Part shown: piece by piece, positions 12,201 through 22,203 of the stretch
Layout: each line of letters opens with the position of its first letter
Numbering within the stretch: position 1 is the first letter of the stretch
DNA from: Hormiphora californensis
Taxonomy: Eukaryota; Ctenophora; Tentaculata; Cydippida; Pleurobrachiidae
Assembly: GCA_020137815.1 (NCBI GenBank)
Contig: CM035353.1
Location: 177,001-241,000, forward strand
Direction: 5' to 3'
DNA length: 64,000 bases
Position numbers and translations under genes: made by a program
The notes under the pieces: model-generated
Told to the model about the DNA's origin: nothing
Database searches by the model: none
The model's input: only the letters and a program-made list of their open reading frames with translations

Positions 12201-13417
12201 TACCATACCTGCAGTTTGATCAAACCCGGGGCGCGAGCAAGGCAAAATGGTGACGTCGTTTGGGGTGTGCTTTGGTGTTCGAAAATGTTTGTAACACCCC
12301 CCCCCCTTTTTTTTAGAACATCACCCACCCCATGGTGTTTGGACCTGGTGCCATTACCAGCACACCCCTCGTTCCTCAACACCGCCATACACCACCCCCT
12401 GCATCGTCCTCTCCTGATCCAGCTGTTAGAGTGGTATCCAGAACACCGTCTCCTAGCAACAGGACACCTTCTCCTAGCAACAAATCTCCTAGCAACAAAT
12501 CTCCCAGTCCCAAGGTACACAGTACATACCTGGCATGGTACTGTCTTTCATGGTACTGTACTTACAAAATGTACCCCACAAACGTGTGAAATGAAATCTT
12601 ATAATAGGGGGTAAAGTTATATGCCACTCGAGACACTACTCCACCCTTTTCACAGGGACTACCACAACAACCGACCGTTCAACCCGACAGTAAAGTAGAG
12701 GGTGAAGATGTGGTGGTGGCTGGTTCACCCCGGTCCCAACTAACTCTTGAGGAAGAAGGACTGAATCTTGATGATCCTGACAAACCAGGTTAGTTGGATC
12801 CAGAGAGGTAATATTTAGATGACTTTTGATTTAGACCGTTCTTTGACGGTTGATATTCATGTCATTTCACTTCTCACACAGCGGCTATTTCCTTCACTCA
12901 ACGTCCCACACACCGCTCCATACGTTCACCACGTTCATCACCTGGCCCGGCTCCATTTGCTCTCGCCCTCCGGCCCCTGATGGAGAGCGAGTTTGAGGTT
13001 AAATTGGAATCACTCCGATATTCTCCACTTCTCTCACCCACCACCAACTCTGTTCCTACACAGTGGTCCTTCTCAGCCCTCTCACCCAGAGGACCTATGA
13101 CGTCATCCTCACAACGATCATCTTCACCCGCCTCCTTCTCCTCCACACAACAAACACCCTTTTTGTCTTTTGATTCAAGGTATTACATACACGTACCATA
13201 AATTCCATCATCACAACTTTTCGACCCTTTTTTAGCACCTTTGATTGAATTGTGAATACGTCCCATACTTGGTGGACAATACAGCATTTAATTACATTTA
13301 ATTACAGATGATGATCAAGGGGGAACTAGAGAAGGTATCGAGGAGGTGCCCGTTGATGTACCCGACCAACCTCCCTCCTCTGTTCTAGGAGGAGAACAAG
13401 ACCCATCAAACAGATGA
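1626..13417 (+). CDS. long coiled-coil protein, about 27 exons, 5' incomplete
   Basis: Exons joined by GT-AG signals and phase: 1626-1663, 2252-2381, 2596-2676, 2957-3061, 3227-3310, 3416-3536, 3786-3862, 4610-4712, 4879-4973, 5143-5232, 5360-5519, 5890-6023, 6264-6383, 8178-8321, 8492-8593, 9692-9795, 9909-10028, 10129-10214, 10422-10501, 10659-10831, 11592-11756, 11882-11966, 12087-12197, 12317-12514, 12656-12788, 12882-13179, then a terminal exon. Phases agree at every junction up to 13179. The roughly 1,050 visible residues are charged heptad-like coiled coil (for example KKQDEQRIVQEERLNERI), followed from about 12317 by a Ser/Pro-rich tail (RTPSPSNRTPSPSNKSPSNK). There is no signal peptide or membrane segment. 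A cytoskeletal or centrosomal/ciliary scaffold would fit, but I do not recognise a family and assign no function. The 3' end is ambiguous: splicing 13179 to 13308 gives an immediate stop, while an acceptor at 13329 gives 28 more acidic/Pro residues ending at 13417. The start codon was not found. Confidence 0.85.
1764..2219 (+). repeat. 37-38-bp minisatellite carrying poly-pyrimidine + CAG
   Basis: About 12-13 units with the pattern cattgcagtaataccccc followed by a C-rich pyrimidine run ending ccccta. Each unit therefore contains a long pyrimidine tract followed by TTGCAG, which is a complete 3' splice-site signal. The array sits just upstream of the exon at 2252, whose phase-compatible acceptor (tctccgctag) lies 32 bp after the last repeat CAG. 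Some units carry accgcc instead of accccc. Confidence 0.9.
2455..2585 (+). repeat. 33-bp minisatellite, 4 copies, ending at an exon
   Basis: The unit ggggccagtgttagaacata followed by ataactcaggtta recurs four times directly before the acceptor of the exon at 2596. It contains the GGGTTAGAACAT word that recurs elsewhere in the window. Confidence 0.85.
3871..3924. repeat. short intronic palindrome
   Basis: acagggtgttcatgtgggat is followed within about 15 bp by its reverse complement. Very similar sequence (acagggtgtt...catgtgggatctttt) occurs near 17668-17718 and 22410-22448, so this is a dispersed short element. Confidence 0.75.
4747..4818 (-). tRNA. tRNA-His (GTG)
   Basis: Read on the minus strand the segment folds as a complete tRNA: acceptor stem GCTGTGA/TCACAGC, D-arm GTCT...GGAC, anticodon stem TTGCG/CGCAA with loop TTGTGGC (anticodon GTG, His), T-arm CCAGG-TTCGAAT-CCTGG, discriminator A. 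A TTTT run (4742-4745 read on the minus strand) follows within 2 nt and would serve as the RNA polymerase III terminator. The A-box (TCTAGTGGTTAGGAC) and B-box (GGTTCGAATCC) are intact. There is no intron and CCA is not encoded, as expected in a eukaryote. The gene lies antisense inside the intron between coiled-coil exons 4610-4712 and 4879-4973. Confidence 0.96.
6515..8128. mobile_element. 1.6-kb non-autonomous DNA transposon in an intron
   Basis: The left end TAGGGGAGCCACAGGTAATA (then TGGGA) is repeated as its exact reverse complement at the right end, and the outermost TA on each side is consistent with a TA target duplication. The interior carries many copies of AATGGGATA/TATCCCATT, especially within about 400 bp of each end. 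No transposase frame was seen. It fills the intron between exons 6264-6383 and 8178-8321. Superfamily not assigned; a TA target would fit Tc1/mariner-like elements. Confidence 0.82.
7383..7645. mobile_element. MITE with about 110-bp inverted repeats, nested in the 1.6-kb element
   Basis: Terminal arms begin TAGGGGGAAACTCTAACT and end AGTTAGAGTTTCCCCTA. Arm identity continues for about 110 bp (ATGGGATCCCATCAGCAGTA is shared on both sides), around a GC-rich centre with gggcatgcccgggca. A related copy is at 30956-31214. It must have inserted after the host transposon did. Confidence 0.85.
8672..8867. repeat. degenerate fold-back repeat with GAGCCTGCGAGG words
   Basis: ctaaatacaacaataatg on the left is matched by the reverse complement of cattattgttgtgtaatag on the right. 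The interior repeats a short gagcctgcgag word three times. Probably a decayed miniature element. Confidence 0.45.
8939..9042. repeat. (GA)n microsatellite
   Basis: GA dinucleotides with a few interruptions, within an intron of the coiled-coil gene. A (CT)n tract follows at about 9226-9281. Confidence 0.95.
9226..9281. repeat. (CT)n microsatellite
   Basis: CT dinucleotides. Together with the GA tract 200 bp upstream it forms a potential long hairpin in the pre-mRNA of the coiled-coil gene. Confidence 0.95.
9420..9481. repeat. short perfect hairpin
   Basis: gtctaagttttcacagtaca is followed after a 15-nt loop region by its reverse complement (gtgtactgtgaaaacttaga). Intronic and non-coding; likely a tiny fold-back element. 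Confidence 0.8.
11071..11580 (+). repeat. 30-bp minisatellite of 17 exact units repeating a 3' splice site
   Basis: The unit gatacttgcaggatgcacta plus ctaatcgtgt is repeated 17 times without length change. Units 8 and 13 (11281 and 11431) carry ctaatagtgt instead. The eighteenth, partial copy (11581-11601) is the genuine 3' splice site (cttgcag) and first ten bases of the coiled-coil exon at 11592. Each unit thus holds a TACTAAT branch-point-like word and a TTGCAG acceptor. Splicing to any upstream copy would read Met-His-Tyr-stop. Open frames across the array on both strands are artefacts of a 30-bp period. Confidence 0.97.
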
Positions 13418-14395
13418 GAGAGCGAGATATTGATACCTGCATAAACAGATGAGAGAGCGAGATATTTCTATAAATTGATAGATAGATGACTTTGATAAAC
13501 ATTCCATGACTGATTGGAAAGGTCGGACTATGATCATTACTTGGTTTTACAAACCTTGCTGCTCCTATACAGCATCATACAAATGATGGCTTAGTGTGAA
13601 CATGTGTGTGTGAACATGTGTGTGTTGAGAAAACAGTTGTAAAACTAAAGAGACAGTAGACAAGAATATACCGGTAACTTAGTTTGGCATTTGTTACGTA
13701 CCCGTATAATAGTACCTATTTGTTTCCACGGTACATCGGTCTTTAAAACCGATACCAAACTGATATAAGAACCTTTTAATTTGACAACTGGGACATGCAG
13801 ATGGCTGTAGTCTACGGCCATCACGTCTACAGCCATCACGTCCGGTTCCTAGCTGTAGAGTACCCCAATTTGACAACTGGGACATTCAGCTTGAAGGGCT
13901 GCCGGTATCCGATCCTACATGCTCTTCTACTGCTGCAGTCCAATGACTGTCCTATATATCAGCAGAATAACACGGCCCCTGTCCCATATCATATATAATA
14001 TCTCCGATTAAATTCAGCTCTGGGATACTTCAATGTAGAGTAAAAGCTGTGCTTTATGTACCACGTACATTCCTAATGTAAAAGTCTCCTGCAATTGTTA
14101 GGTGGCTCAACTGCGTCTACCACTAATATACATTGCAATGCTGGGTCTGCTTTCTCTCAATTTGTTCTTATTTGTAAGTTTCACACAGCTGCTTTCAGGC
14201 CTGTAATGGGTGTATTTTGTGGAACAATTTCGACGGATATAGCACAGTACTGTGCCATTTTTCAATCCAGCGCTCTCGCTCTAATTCTAATTTGTCACGG
14301 TTGACCGTTCTCAATTTCATAACCGGAACCGTTTATTGAAAAACAGTTTTCTCAACACCACTTACAAGCACCCTTGTTTGGTAGTACCCCGGGCT
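13418..14395. other. intergenic, no gene seen
   Basis: No exon with splice support. It contains a short tandem repeat (agatgagagagcgagatatt, twice near 13412-13468) and a dispersed aatttgacaactgggacat word (near 13780 and 13868). Confidence 0.6.
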
Positions 14396-14398
14396 GTG

Positions 14399-14446
14399 AA
14401 CCAATGACCCCCTCCCTATCCCCCCCATGACTCACCCACATATAAA
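14399..14446 (+). promoter_or_regulatory. core promoter: CCAAT, AP-1-like site and TATA box
   Basis: CCAAT at about 14401, TGACTCA (AP-1/bZIP consensus) at 14428-14434 and TATAAA at 14441-14446 lie in order ahead of the ATG at 14474. The TATA box is only 27 bp before the ATG, so either the 5' leader is nearly absent or the true start lies a few bases either side. Confidence 0.6.
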
Positions 14447-14473
14447 TCCATCTCGTTCCGATCTAGACTAGAC

Positions 14474-17233
14474 ATGAAGGTTCTACTATTAGTTGGGATA
14501 GCGGTTGTCCTCTCCAGTCTTGTTCTTGGAGCTCCCGTAGCCAAGTCTGAGGTGCCAGCTGCTGAATATGAGGCTGAATATGAGGATGCTGAGGTGTCTG
14601 TAGCTGAGGGGGAGGTGCCTATTGAGGTGCCTGTAGAGGTCCCTGCGGTACCTGCCGCTGCTAAAGAAGCTGCAAAGACTACTGATTCAGAAAAGGAGGT
14701 ATACATATTGTTCTAACCCGACTATCGAGGCCCGAGTTGAGCTCCACAATGTCAAGCGATTGGGTAGTAGTAGACCACCTCTGCTGTAGTACATCAGATC
14801 AGGTGGTCTACTTATAGAACACAAATATATCGCTTGACATTGTGGAGCAGCTGTATAGAGCCCTGGACTGTGCACTGTCATGTCTGAGGTTACAGACCAG
14901 TGGTCTGTAATCTCAGACAGATAGACCACAGTCCAGAGCTCAGCAGCTGAGTCAGCCCCGGTCGAGAAGGGTAAACTGTAATCTACTGTAATGTCGATTG
15001 AAGCCCAGTTAATCATGTTCTATTTCGTGTAGGTTGAGGAGTTGAAAAAAGAGATAGAAGCACTAGAAAAGACGAGGACCAGTACTGCAACTAAAGTGGG
15101 CTGCTACAGTGCCGTTGTTAGCAATATCCTCACTTTTGCTTTTATCCTCATCATCGCTGCCATCTGGTAGGTGCACACAATGAACCAATTAATTGATTAA
15201 TTAATCAGTATCAATTAATCAGTATCATATGTAGTACTTTAGCAATCCTACTCCAACACGACTCTGAATGACTGCAGGTTGTTCTAATTAGTACTAATTA
15301 AGGGTACACCTGGCGTTTTTCATCATCGAGTGCCCAACCAAATGACTTCACCAGGGTTTAGGCCATACAAAATGGACCTCAAATATGCAATTTTAGCCCT
15401 AAAGTCGAATTCATATTTTTGCTACAGCCTATTTTCAAAGTGGCGTTTTTTCAATTTTTGTTGAAATTTTTAACCTCAGGACCACTTTTTTTGAGATAGA
15501 AACATTAAATTCTTGGAATTTGAAGAGAATATAAAGGTGAATAAGCCCAAAGAAGGATTTTTGAAATGGAGCTTATTTCTGGCCATGAGAACGGTTTACT
15601 TTTTTGCTTCTTTGACACGCTGGCTGAGAATGTTCCCATGCTTCATTAGAGATGAAAATCTGGAAATAGTTGCTCAAAACGATTATCTATGTGGCCCAAA
15701 AATTTTGGAACTTTCCCGCCAAAGATGTGGTGTACAGAGCTTTTTTTGTGAAACCCGTCTTTTTGAAAAAGAGGGAAATTCCCTGTATCTCAAAAACGGA
15801 TGATCGTAGAGACCTGGGACCAAACTTAATCGATTCAGAAGGTCCGATTTTGGGGGGGTCTTCTGAGAGACATTTTGCTCCTACTCCAACCGGTTTTGCT
15901 GTAATTGCAAAAAACCAATTCTATGAAAAGGGGAAACAACTCTATTCCAGTAGCCTGCTTCGGGCTGATTTCCCCCTTACTTGCTGATACCTTTTTCGCA
16001 ATTACAGCAAAAACGGTTGGAGTAGGAGCAAAATGTCTCTCAGAAGACCCCCCCCAAATCGGACCTTCTGAATCGATTAAGCTTGGTCCCAGGTCTCTAC
16101 GATCATCCGTTTTTGAGATACAGGGAATTTCCCTCTTTTTCAAAAAGACGGGTTTCACAAAAAAAGCTCTGTACACCACATCTTTGGCGGGAAAGTTCCA
16201 AAATTTTTGGGCCACATAGATAATCGTTTTGAGCAACTATTTCCAGATTTTCATCTCTAATGAAGCATGGGAACATTCTCAGCCAGCGTTTCAAAGAAGC
16301 AAAAAAGTAAACCGTTCTCATGGCCAGAAATAAGCTCCATTTCAAAAATCCTTCTTTGGGCTTATTCACCTTTATATTCTCTTCAAATTCCAAGAATTTA
16401 ATGTTTCTATCTCAAAAAAAGTGGTCTTGAGGTTAAAAATTTCAACAAAAATTGAAAAAACGCCACTTTGAAAATAGGCTGTAGCAAAAATATGAATTCG
16501 ACTTTAGGGCTAAAATTGCATATTTGAGGTCCATTTTGTATGGCCTAAACCCTGGTGAAGTCATTTGGTTGGGCACTCGATGATGAAAAACGCCAGGTGT
16601 ACCCTTAATACTAATTAGTACTAATTAATGAATTACTAATTAATACCTCCATCAGGTACTTTGCATGCTGTCGTCATGGTCGGTGTTGTTGTTTGTGTTG
16701 TTACAACGCGCAAGGGAGGTGCTGCTGTGCTTGTGCCTCATGCGATGGATACCTCAGGAAGGAGGATGAGGAAATGGTGATCGGTAAGTAATACTGGTCC
16801 CTGATTGGCTGATAACCAGTCACGTGACCTAAATAATGTATTCTGATTGGTTGTTTACTTGTGTCGGTCGGTTCCTGGTAAGTATCAGGAACCGACCGAA
16901 TCAGGAAACACGTTGGTCCCAGCATAGGGATAATATGCACTTGTTGAGTAACATCAACACCACCCATCCATGATTTTATGAAAGCATCATTTTTGGATGG
17001 AATCATTTTTGAATCATTCATAATTCCCGCACACAAATGACATAAGCTTGTCAGTAATTGCTTCCAGTTTCTAGTTCTATGTCCTTCGGCTCTTCGTGTA
17101 CAAATGCTGACATAACATTCGATAATTGTACAATCTGAACTGTCTATAATGATACATTAGAGACTGACCCACTGACCTTTCAGAGAGAGGTGAAAAAGAC
17201 GCTGACTATAACTCTATCGAGAAAGAGCAATAG
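14474..17233 (+). CDS. small signal-peptide membrane protein with Cys-rich tail (complete copy A)
   Basis: Four exons in phase: 14474-14698, 15033-15166, 16656-16783, 17184-17233, about 178 residues. Exon 1 gives a signal peptide (MKVLLLVGIAVVLSSLVLG) and an acidic Glu/Val/Pro/Ala-rich stretch (repeats like EVPIEVPVEVP). Exon 2 gives a short basic-acidic helix and one membrane segment (SNILTFAFILIIAAIW). Exon 3 gives a Cys-rich juxtamembrane region (CCRHGRCCCLCCY, CCCACASC), which could be palmitoylated or bind metal. Exon 4 gives the charged end (SIEKEQ). A single-pass type I protein is predicted. No family recognised. Intron 2 carries the 1.3-kb TTAA element. The stop lies 237 bp from the stop of the convergent Ly6-like exons, so the 3' UTRs probably overlap. 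Confidence 0.82.
15298..16608. mobile_element. 1.3-kb palindromic (fold-back) element with TTAA target duplication, copy 1
   Basis: TTAA (15298-15301), then GGGTACACCTGGCG... to ...CGCCAGGTGTACCC, then TTAA (16605-16608). The two arms of about 610 bp are nearly identical inverted repeats around an approximately 80-bp unique centre. A second copy lies at 32225-33536, with its centre in the opposite orientation. TTAA targeting is known for the piggyBac and Kolobok superfamilies; no transposase is present, so this is a non-autonomous member. A 96-codon frame occurs in each arm, but it is conserved because the DNA is and gives no evidence of a protein. Confidence 0.92.
16796..16908. mobile_element. 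miniature hAT-like element fragments in intron 3 (copy A)
   Basis: Contains ctgattggctgataaccagt, GTCACGTGAC (16819-16828), ttctgattggttg and the terminus cggtcggttcctgg, then an inverted start of a second unit (caggaaccgaccgaatcagg). The complete form is at 41098-41206; related copies are at about 21540-21650 and 23529-23618. Confidence 0.7.
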
Positions 17234-17469
17234 AGAAGCACGTGACATGACAGTGACCGAAAGAAACCCACAATATAATTCTTCTAATATACCCGTGACC
17301 AGAATTTGACAAAAAATGAAACAACTCCGATTAATGATCTGTTATGTAATTAAAACATCATCTATATAACACACACGGGGTAGGACTTTAATTGGTAGAC
17401 ACACAAACACACACACACAAACACAAATGTACAAACAGATTATTCGACAATACATTGTCTCACTATACA

Positions 17470-18256
17470 CTATAATTGATCCCTGAAGAAGACAAGGTAG
17501 GAGATAGCTAGCACCAGCAGACCGGGTAGGGCAGAGAGGGAGGAGGCCGAGGAGACAGCTTTGAAGCAGGTGTCAGTAGCACACCCCGAGGTGGAACACG
17601 TGTCAATGTTTACCTGGAGAGAAACACGTGATCGTTAGGGGTTATAGTACATAGTACATAGTATGTACAGGGTGTTTAATGAACACTGTTCAATGAACAC
17701 TATTCATGTGGGATCTTTTTTGGGACCCGGCCAGGACAATTACTAATTTTAGGCACATCAGACCATGTGTCCTAGGCGCCCCTGCCCCCTAGCTAGAGAA
17801 AATGAAAATTATTTTCGAGCTTATCTCACAATTAGAACTGCATGTTTCCCAATATACTCACGTTTTGCAATGATGCGAGAATGCTGTATGTCCCACAGAG
17901 GTCGTCTCGGCCTTCAGAGGTTCCACACTGGTAGAGCTTTCCATTGTACGTTACCTCGCCTCCCAATTTAGATCTGAGAGAAGAGACATGTGAGTGTGGT
18001 TATCATTGTTATACATGTGGTAATACACATGTTTTACATGTGGTTATCATTCCTTTCCAACCTCGTATAACTCGTTACTTGCTTACCCTACAATACTCCA
18101 GTAACACTTAAAACACTCCTGCAAGCTTGCTCTATAATGTGTGATGGTTCATAATTCATATTTTAACTTACGTTAGCTCTACAAGGTGGCACTCATCTTG
18201 AACGTCTGTACAGACCTCCTTTAGTTCCTGGCTAGTGTCATTACAGCTTGGTACAC
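17470..18256 (-). CDS. Ly6/uPAR-like GPI protein, exons 2-4 only (orphan copy A)
   Basis: Minus-strand exons 18172-18256, 17862-17973 and 17470-17613 join in phase with intact acceptors and donors and end in a stop. They encode the cysteine-rich body (VPSCNDTSQELKEVC, ECHLVEL, YQCGTSEGRDDLCGTY) and a hydrophobic C-terminal tail (LSALPGLLVLAISYLVFF) typical of GPI-anchor addition. No signal-peptide exon was found before the copy B block begins at 19814. Against the complete copy at 22204-23271 I count 14 synonymous differences and one conservative change (Ile/Val in the tail). The exons therefore appear still constrained, possibly spliced from the shared distal first exon at 23136-23271. Confidence 0.75.
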
Positions 18257-18660
18257 CTAGTAGATATAATACAGTCAGCATACACTAGACCAAAAATCAA
18301 AAGAAATTTGTTTGGAAAACCCGTGGCCTTTTGTCGATATTTGACGCTGCGGGAAATGCACCCATAATCTGAGCTACTAGGTATTGTTGTGCCCACGGCG
18401 TGCCTGGTGAAATTTTAACACGACCTAGCATGCAACGGGAAACCACCACTTGTACGTGGTAGCTGAGGGTCTACAGAATGGCGCTACGGTGCGGGAAAAA
18501 AAAGTCCATGCCCTAAAATCGTTTTTTTTACTTTTATTTGATTTGGGTCAAAATTGGCTATATTGAACGTGGTCCCGAAAAATCCATAACACGGCGTCAT
18601 ACACATTTTTATTTGGAATTTCTATCTGGGATTTCTATTTGGAATTTCTATCTGGAAGAA

Positions 18661-18815
18661 CCGCACGTGCAGATGCGCCGCGCCGCGGCTCAAATTCACG
18701 TGCGAGATTAAAGAGAGAGACGCATATTAACGTTGTACGTTTGTCTCTCACTCTCTCTTGAAAACCCGCACGTGCAGATGCGCCGCGCCGCGGCTCAAAT
18801 TCACGTGCGTGTTAT
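18661..18815. repeat. GC-rich 45-bp direct repeat, two copies
   Basis: ccgcacgtgcagatgcgccg followed by cgccgcggctcaaattcacgtgcg occurs at about 18661-18705 and again at about 18769-18812, 108 bp apart, separated by an agagagagacg/ctctctcttg inverted pair. The region lies between the two segmental-duplication blocks. Confidence 0.8.
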
Positions 18816-19024
18816 ACAGATTCTGACAGAAAATACGAGCACAAAATTCCACATAAAAATGTGTATGACGGACTGTAATGACTTAGCACACGAAATATGT
18901 CACCCCCACCTATTTTTGCACGTAGAATCGATTGCCGTTGAAGTCGAATCTCTAAAATGACTGTAAAAAGGTCAAAAGTTGATTTTTTACCATTTTTTGG
19001 AGGTTTTTGGCCCCTAAACCATTG

Positions 19025-19673
19025 AAAACGTTGAGATAGGGATTTGAAACTAGTGCCAATCGTTAAAATGGTCATTTTTCTACCAAGAACCAAGTTTTCG
19101 TGTATATCCGATTTATGGTTAGATTTGGGCAAATTGTTGAAATCTGCCAACTAGGAGAACCGTAACTTGATTTTCTTGTTTTTTGGATTTTGGCATTTTT
19201 GACAAACTTCTGATTGAAATGGTCAATCGGGACCATGCTTAAGTTGTTTATGGGACAATTTTCGACTAAAATCCAAGATTTCATACCAATCCAATAACAG
19301 ATCGTTGATTTATAGAAAATTTAAGTAGGCAAAACGGTGAAAATAAGCAAGAAAAGTTGTCATTTTGACCGTTTTGCCTACTTAAATTTTCTATAAATCA
19401 ACGATCTGTTATTGGATTGGTATGAAATCTTGGATTTTAGTCGAAAATTGTCCCATAAACAACTTAAGCATGGTCCCGATTGACCATTTCAATCAGAAGT
19501 TTGTCAAAAATGCCAAAATCCAAAAAACAAGAAAATCAAGTTACGGTTCTCCTAGTTGGCAGATTTCAACAATTTGCCCAAATCTAACCATAAATCGGAT
19601 ATACACGAAAACTTGGTTCTTGGTAGAAAAATGACCATTTTAACGATTGGCACTAGTTTCAAATCCCTATCTC
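19025..19673. repeat. about 650-bp near-perfect palindrome between the duplication blocks
   Basis: Sequence from gagatagggatttgaaacta to the centre near 19350 is repeated inverted up to about 19673 (tagtttcaaatccctatctc), with a loop of about 35 bp. Outer flanks (18960-19025 and 19674-19770) are a more degenerate continuation of the same inverted repeat. A 70-codon frame appears on both strands only because of the symmetry. Probably a fold-back transposon; termini not resolved. Confidence 0.85.
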
Positions 19674-20190
19674 AAACCCAAGGGACCCCAAAAACCCCCA
19701 AAAAGGTTTAAAAAAAACAATTTTACCTTTTTGCCCCCTTTTAAATTTGATTCACGGAATGTTCTGGAAAAAATGGGGGGGGGATATTTTTTTCTAAAGT
19801 TTATGGTTTTCAGGCTCGAGTTGAGCTCCACAATGTCAAGCGATTGGGTAGTAGTAGACCACCTCTGCTGTAGTACATCAGAATCTGATTCAGATCAGGT
19901 GGTCTACTTATAGAACACAAATATATCGCTTGACATTGTAGAGCAGCTAGCTGTAGAGCTGATCTGGACTGTTCTAACTCTGGACTGTGGTCAATCTATT
20001 CAAAGGTTACAGACCACTGGTCTTTAACCTTAGAATCTAAGGTTAAAGACCAGTGGTCTGTAACCTTTGAACAGATTGACCACAGTCCAGAGCTCAGCGG
20101 CTGAGTCAGCCCCGGTCGAGAAGCAAGCTGGTAAACTGTAATCTGCTGTAATGTCGATTGAAACCCAGCTAACCCTTCTATTTCGTGTAG

Positions 20191-21947
20191 GTTGAGGAAT
20201 TGAAAAAAGAGATAGAAGCACTAGAGAAGACGAGGACGAGTACTGCAACTAAAGTTGGCTGCTACAGTGCCGTTGTTAGCAACATCCTCACTTTTGCTTT
20301 TATCCTCATCATCGCTGCCATCTGGTAGGTGCACACAATGAACCAATTAATTAATCTGTATCATGTATATATTTTAGGGTGTGTCAGGAGCCCCTCAAAA
20401 TTTAAAAATGGCCTACCTTTTTAATTTTAAAATTTTAACACGCGCATTATGCGCCTTAACGCCGCGCACTTTGCGCCGATTTTAAGTTTCTTGAGCTCTT
20501 CAGAACGGGCTCGATGCCCTCTTTCCAAAAAGCACAAAATGAAGCAATTTTGCCAAGAAATGGGAGAGTTATGACCAAAAACGTCAAATTTTAATTTTAA
20601 TTTTAACTTTGGTGTGTGGTGACCCTAAAAAGCAACTCTGCAAATTTTTTTTGAAATCGAACTTAATAAAGCTTAGCAGCAACATGACTTAATTTTTAAG
20701 GCTTATTTAATGCGCGTGTGCCAGGCACATCCAATTACAGTGACTTCCGGGACCCTTTGATGGTCGAAAACACTACTAGCCGATCCGGAATGACCATGTT
20801 TATATAGGACTTATGAAGCAACATATAGCCTAAAATGCTTATTTTTGGCGCTACGGGCGATTTTCTGTTTTGGGCAAAATATGACTGTTTTGAATGGATA
20901 TTGTGCCCAAACATAAAATCACCCGTAGCGCCAAAAATAAGCATTTTAGGCTATATATTGCTTCATAAGTCCTATATAAACATGGCCATTCCGGATCGGC
21001 TAGTAGTGTTTTCGACCATCAAAGGGTCCCGGAAGTCACTGTAATTGGATGTGCCTGGCACACGCGCATATTTTGGGTGACAAGTCCCATGTTCACAGTA
21101 AACAGTTGTAGTACATGTTAAAATAAGCCTTAAAAATTAAGTCATGTTGCTGCTAAGCTTAATTAAGTTCGATTTCAAAAATTTTTTACAGAGTTGCTTT
21201 TTAGGCCATTTGTCACCACCAGAAAAAAGGTAGTGATTCTAACCCAAAATTTTGAAAATCGAGGGGCTCCTGACACACCCTAATATATTTTAGCAATCCT
21301 ACTCCAACACGAATCTGCATGACTGCAGGTTGTTCTAATTAGTACTAATTATTACTAATTAGTACTAATTAATTAATTACTAATTAATACCCCCATCATC
21401 AGGTACTTTGCATGCTGTCGTCATGGTCGGTGTTGTTGTTTGTGTTGTTACAACGCGCAAGGGAGGTGCTGCTGTGCGTGTGCCTCATGCGATGGATACC
21501 TCAGGAAGGAAGACGAGGAAATGGTGATCGGTAAGTAATACTGGTCCCTGATTGGCTGATAACCAGTCATGTGACCTAAATAATGTATTCTGATTGGTTG
21601 TTTACTTGTGTCGGTCGGTTCCTGGTAGTTGTAAGTACCAGGAACCGACCGACACAGCGTAGGGATAATATGCACTTGTTGAGTAACATCAACAACACCC
21701 ATCCATGATTTTATGGATGGAATCATTTTTGGATGGAATCATTTTTGGATCATTCATTTCCCGCACACAAATGACATAAGCTTGTCAGTAATTGCGTTCA
21801 GTTTCTAGTTCTATGTCCTTCGGCTGACATAACATTCGATAATTGTACAATCTGAACTGTCTATGATACATTAGAGACTGACCCACTGACCTTTCAGAGA
21901 GAGGTGAAAAAGACGCTGACTATAACTCTATCGAGAAAGAGCAATAA
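20191..21947 (+). CDS. signal-peptide membrane protein, exons 2-4 only (orphan copy B)
   Basis: Exons 20191-20324, 21403-21530 and 21898-21947 retain splice sites and phase and encode exactly the same 103 residues as copy A. The eight nucleotide differences I count in the coding exons are all third-position silent changes (five in exon 2, three in exon 3), and the stop is TAA instead of TAG. No first exon was found nearby, so these exons would have to be reached from exon 1 at 14474-14698 by long-range splicing, or from an unrecognised exon. Lack of amino-acid change argues against a simple pseudogene, although recent gene conversion could also keep proteins identical. Confidence 0.72.
20367..21290. 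mobile_element. hAT-like fold-back element with 8-bp target duplication
   Basis: The target duplication atatattt is present at 20367-20374 and 21283-21290. The element (20375-21282, 908 bp) starts TAGGGTGTGTCAGGAGCCCC and ends with the reverse complement. The arms are long inverted repeats around a centre near 20890, the right arm having about 50 bp of extra sequence. 8-bp duplications with termini of this type are characteristic of the hAT superfamily. It lies in intron 2 of the orphan copy B and is absent from copy A. No transposase. Confidence 0.9.
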
Positions 21948-22203
21948 AGAAGCACGTGACATGAAAGTGACCGACAGTGACCGACAGAAACCCACTTAAT
22001 ATAATTCTTCTAATTATATACCCGTGACCAGAAATTTGACAAAAAATGAAACAACTCCGACTAATGATCTGTAAATGTAATTAAAACATCATCTATATAA
22101 TAACACACACGGGGTAGGACTTTAATTGGTAGACACACATACAAACACACACACAAACACAAATGCACAAACAGATTGTTTGACACTACATTGTCTCACT
22201 GCA

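Larger units (their letters stand above)
14735..18285. repeat. tandem segmental duplication, copy A
   Basis: This block is repeated at 19814-22930. Homology begins in intron 1 of the signal-peptide gene (gagttgagctccacaatgtc) and ends just upstream of exon 2 of the Ly6-like gene (ggtacacctagtagatataa). It carries exons 2-4 of both convergent genes. Copy A alone has the TTAA fold-back at 15302-16604; copy B alone has the hAT-like fold-back at 20375-21282. Confidence 0.92.

Noticed and set aside
15513-15803. 96-codon frame starting MEFEENIKVNKPKEG, present four times in the window
   Set aside because: It lies in the arms of the TTAA palindromes, is conserved only as DNA is conserved, has no recognisable motif, and overlaps other equally open frames.
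19072-19634. 70-codon frame present on both strands around 19.1-19.6 kb
   Set aside because: Mirror image produced by the palindrome.
20735-21044. 69-codon frames on both strands
   Set aside because: They lie within the two arms of the hAT-like fold-back.
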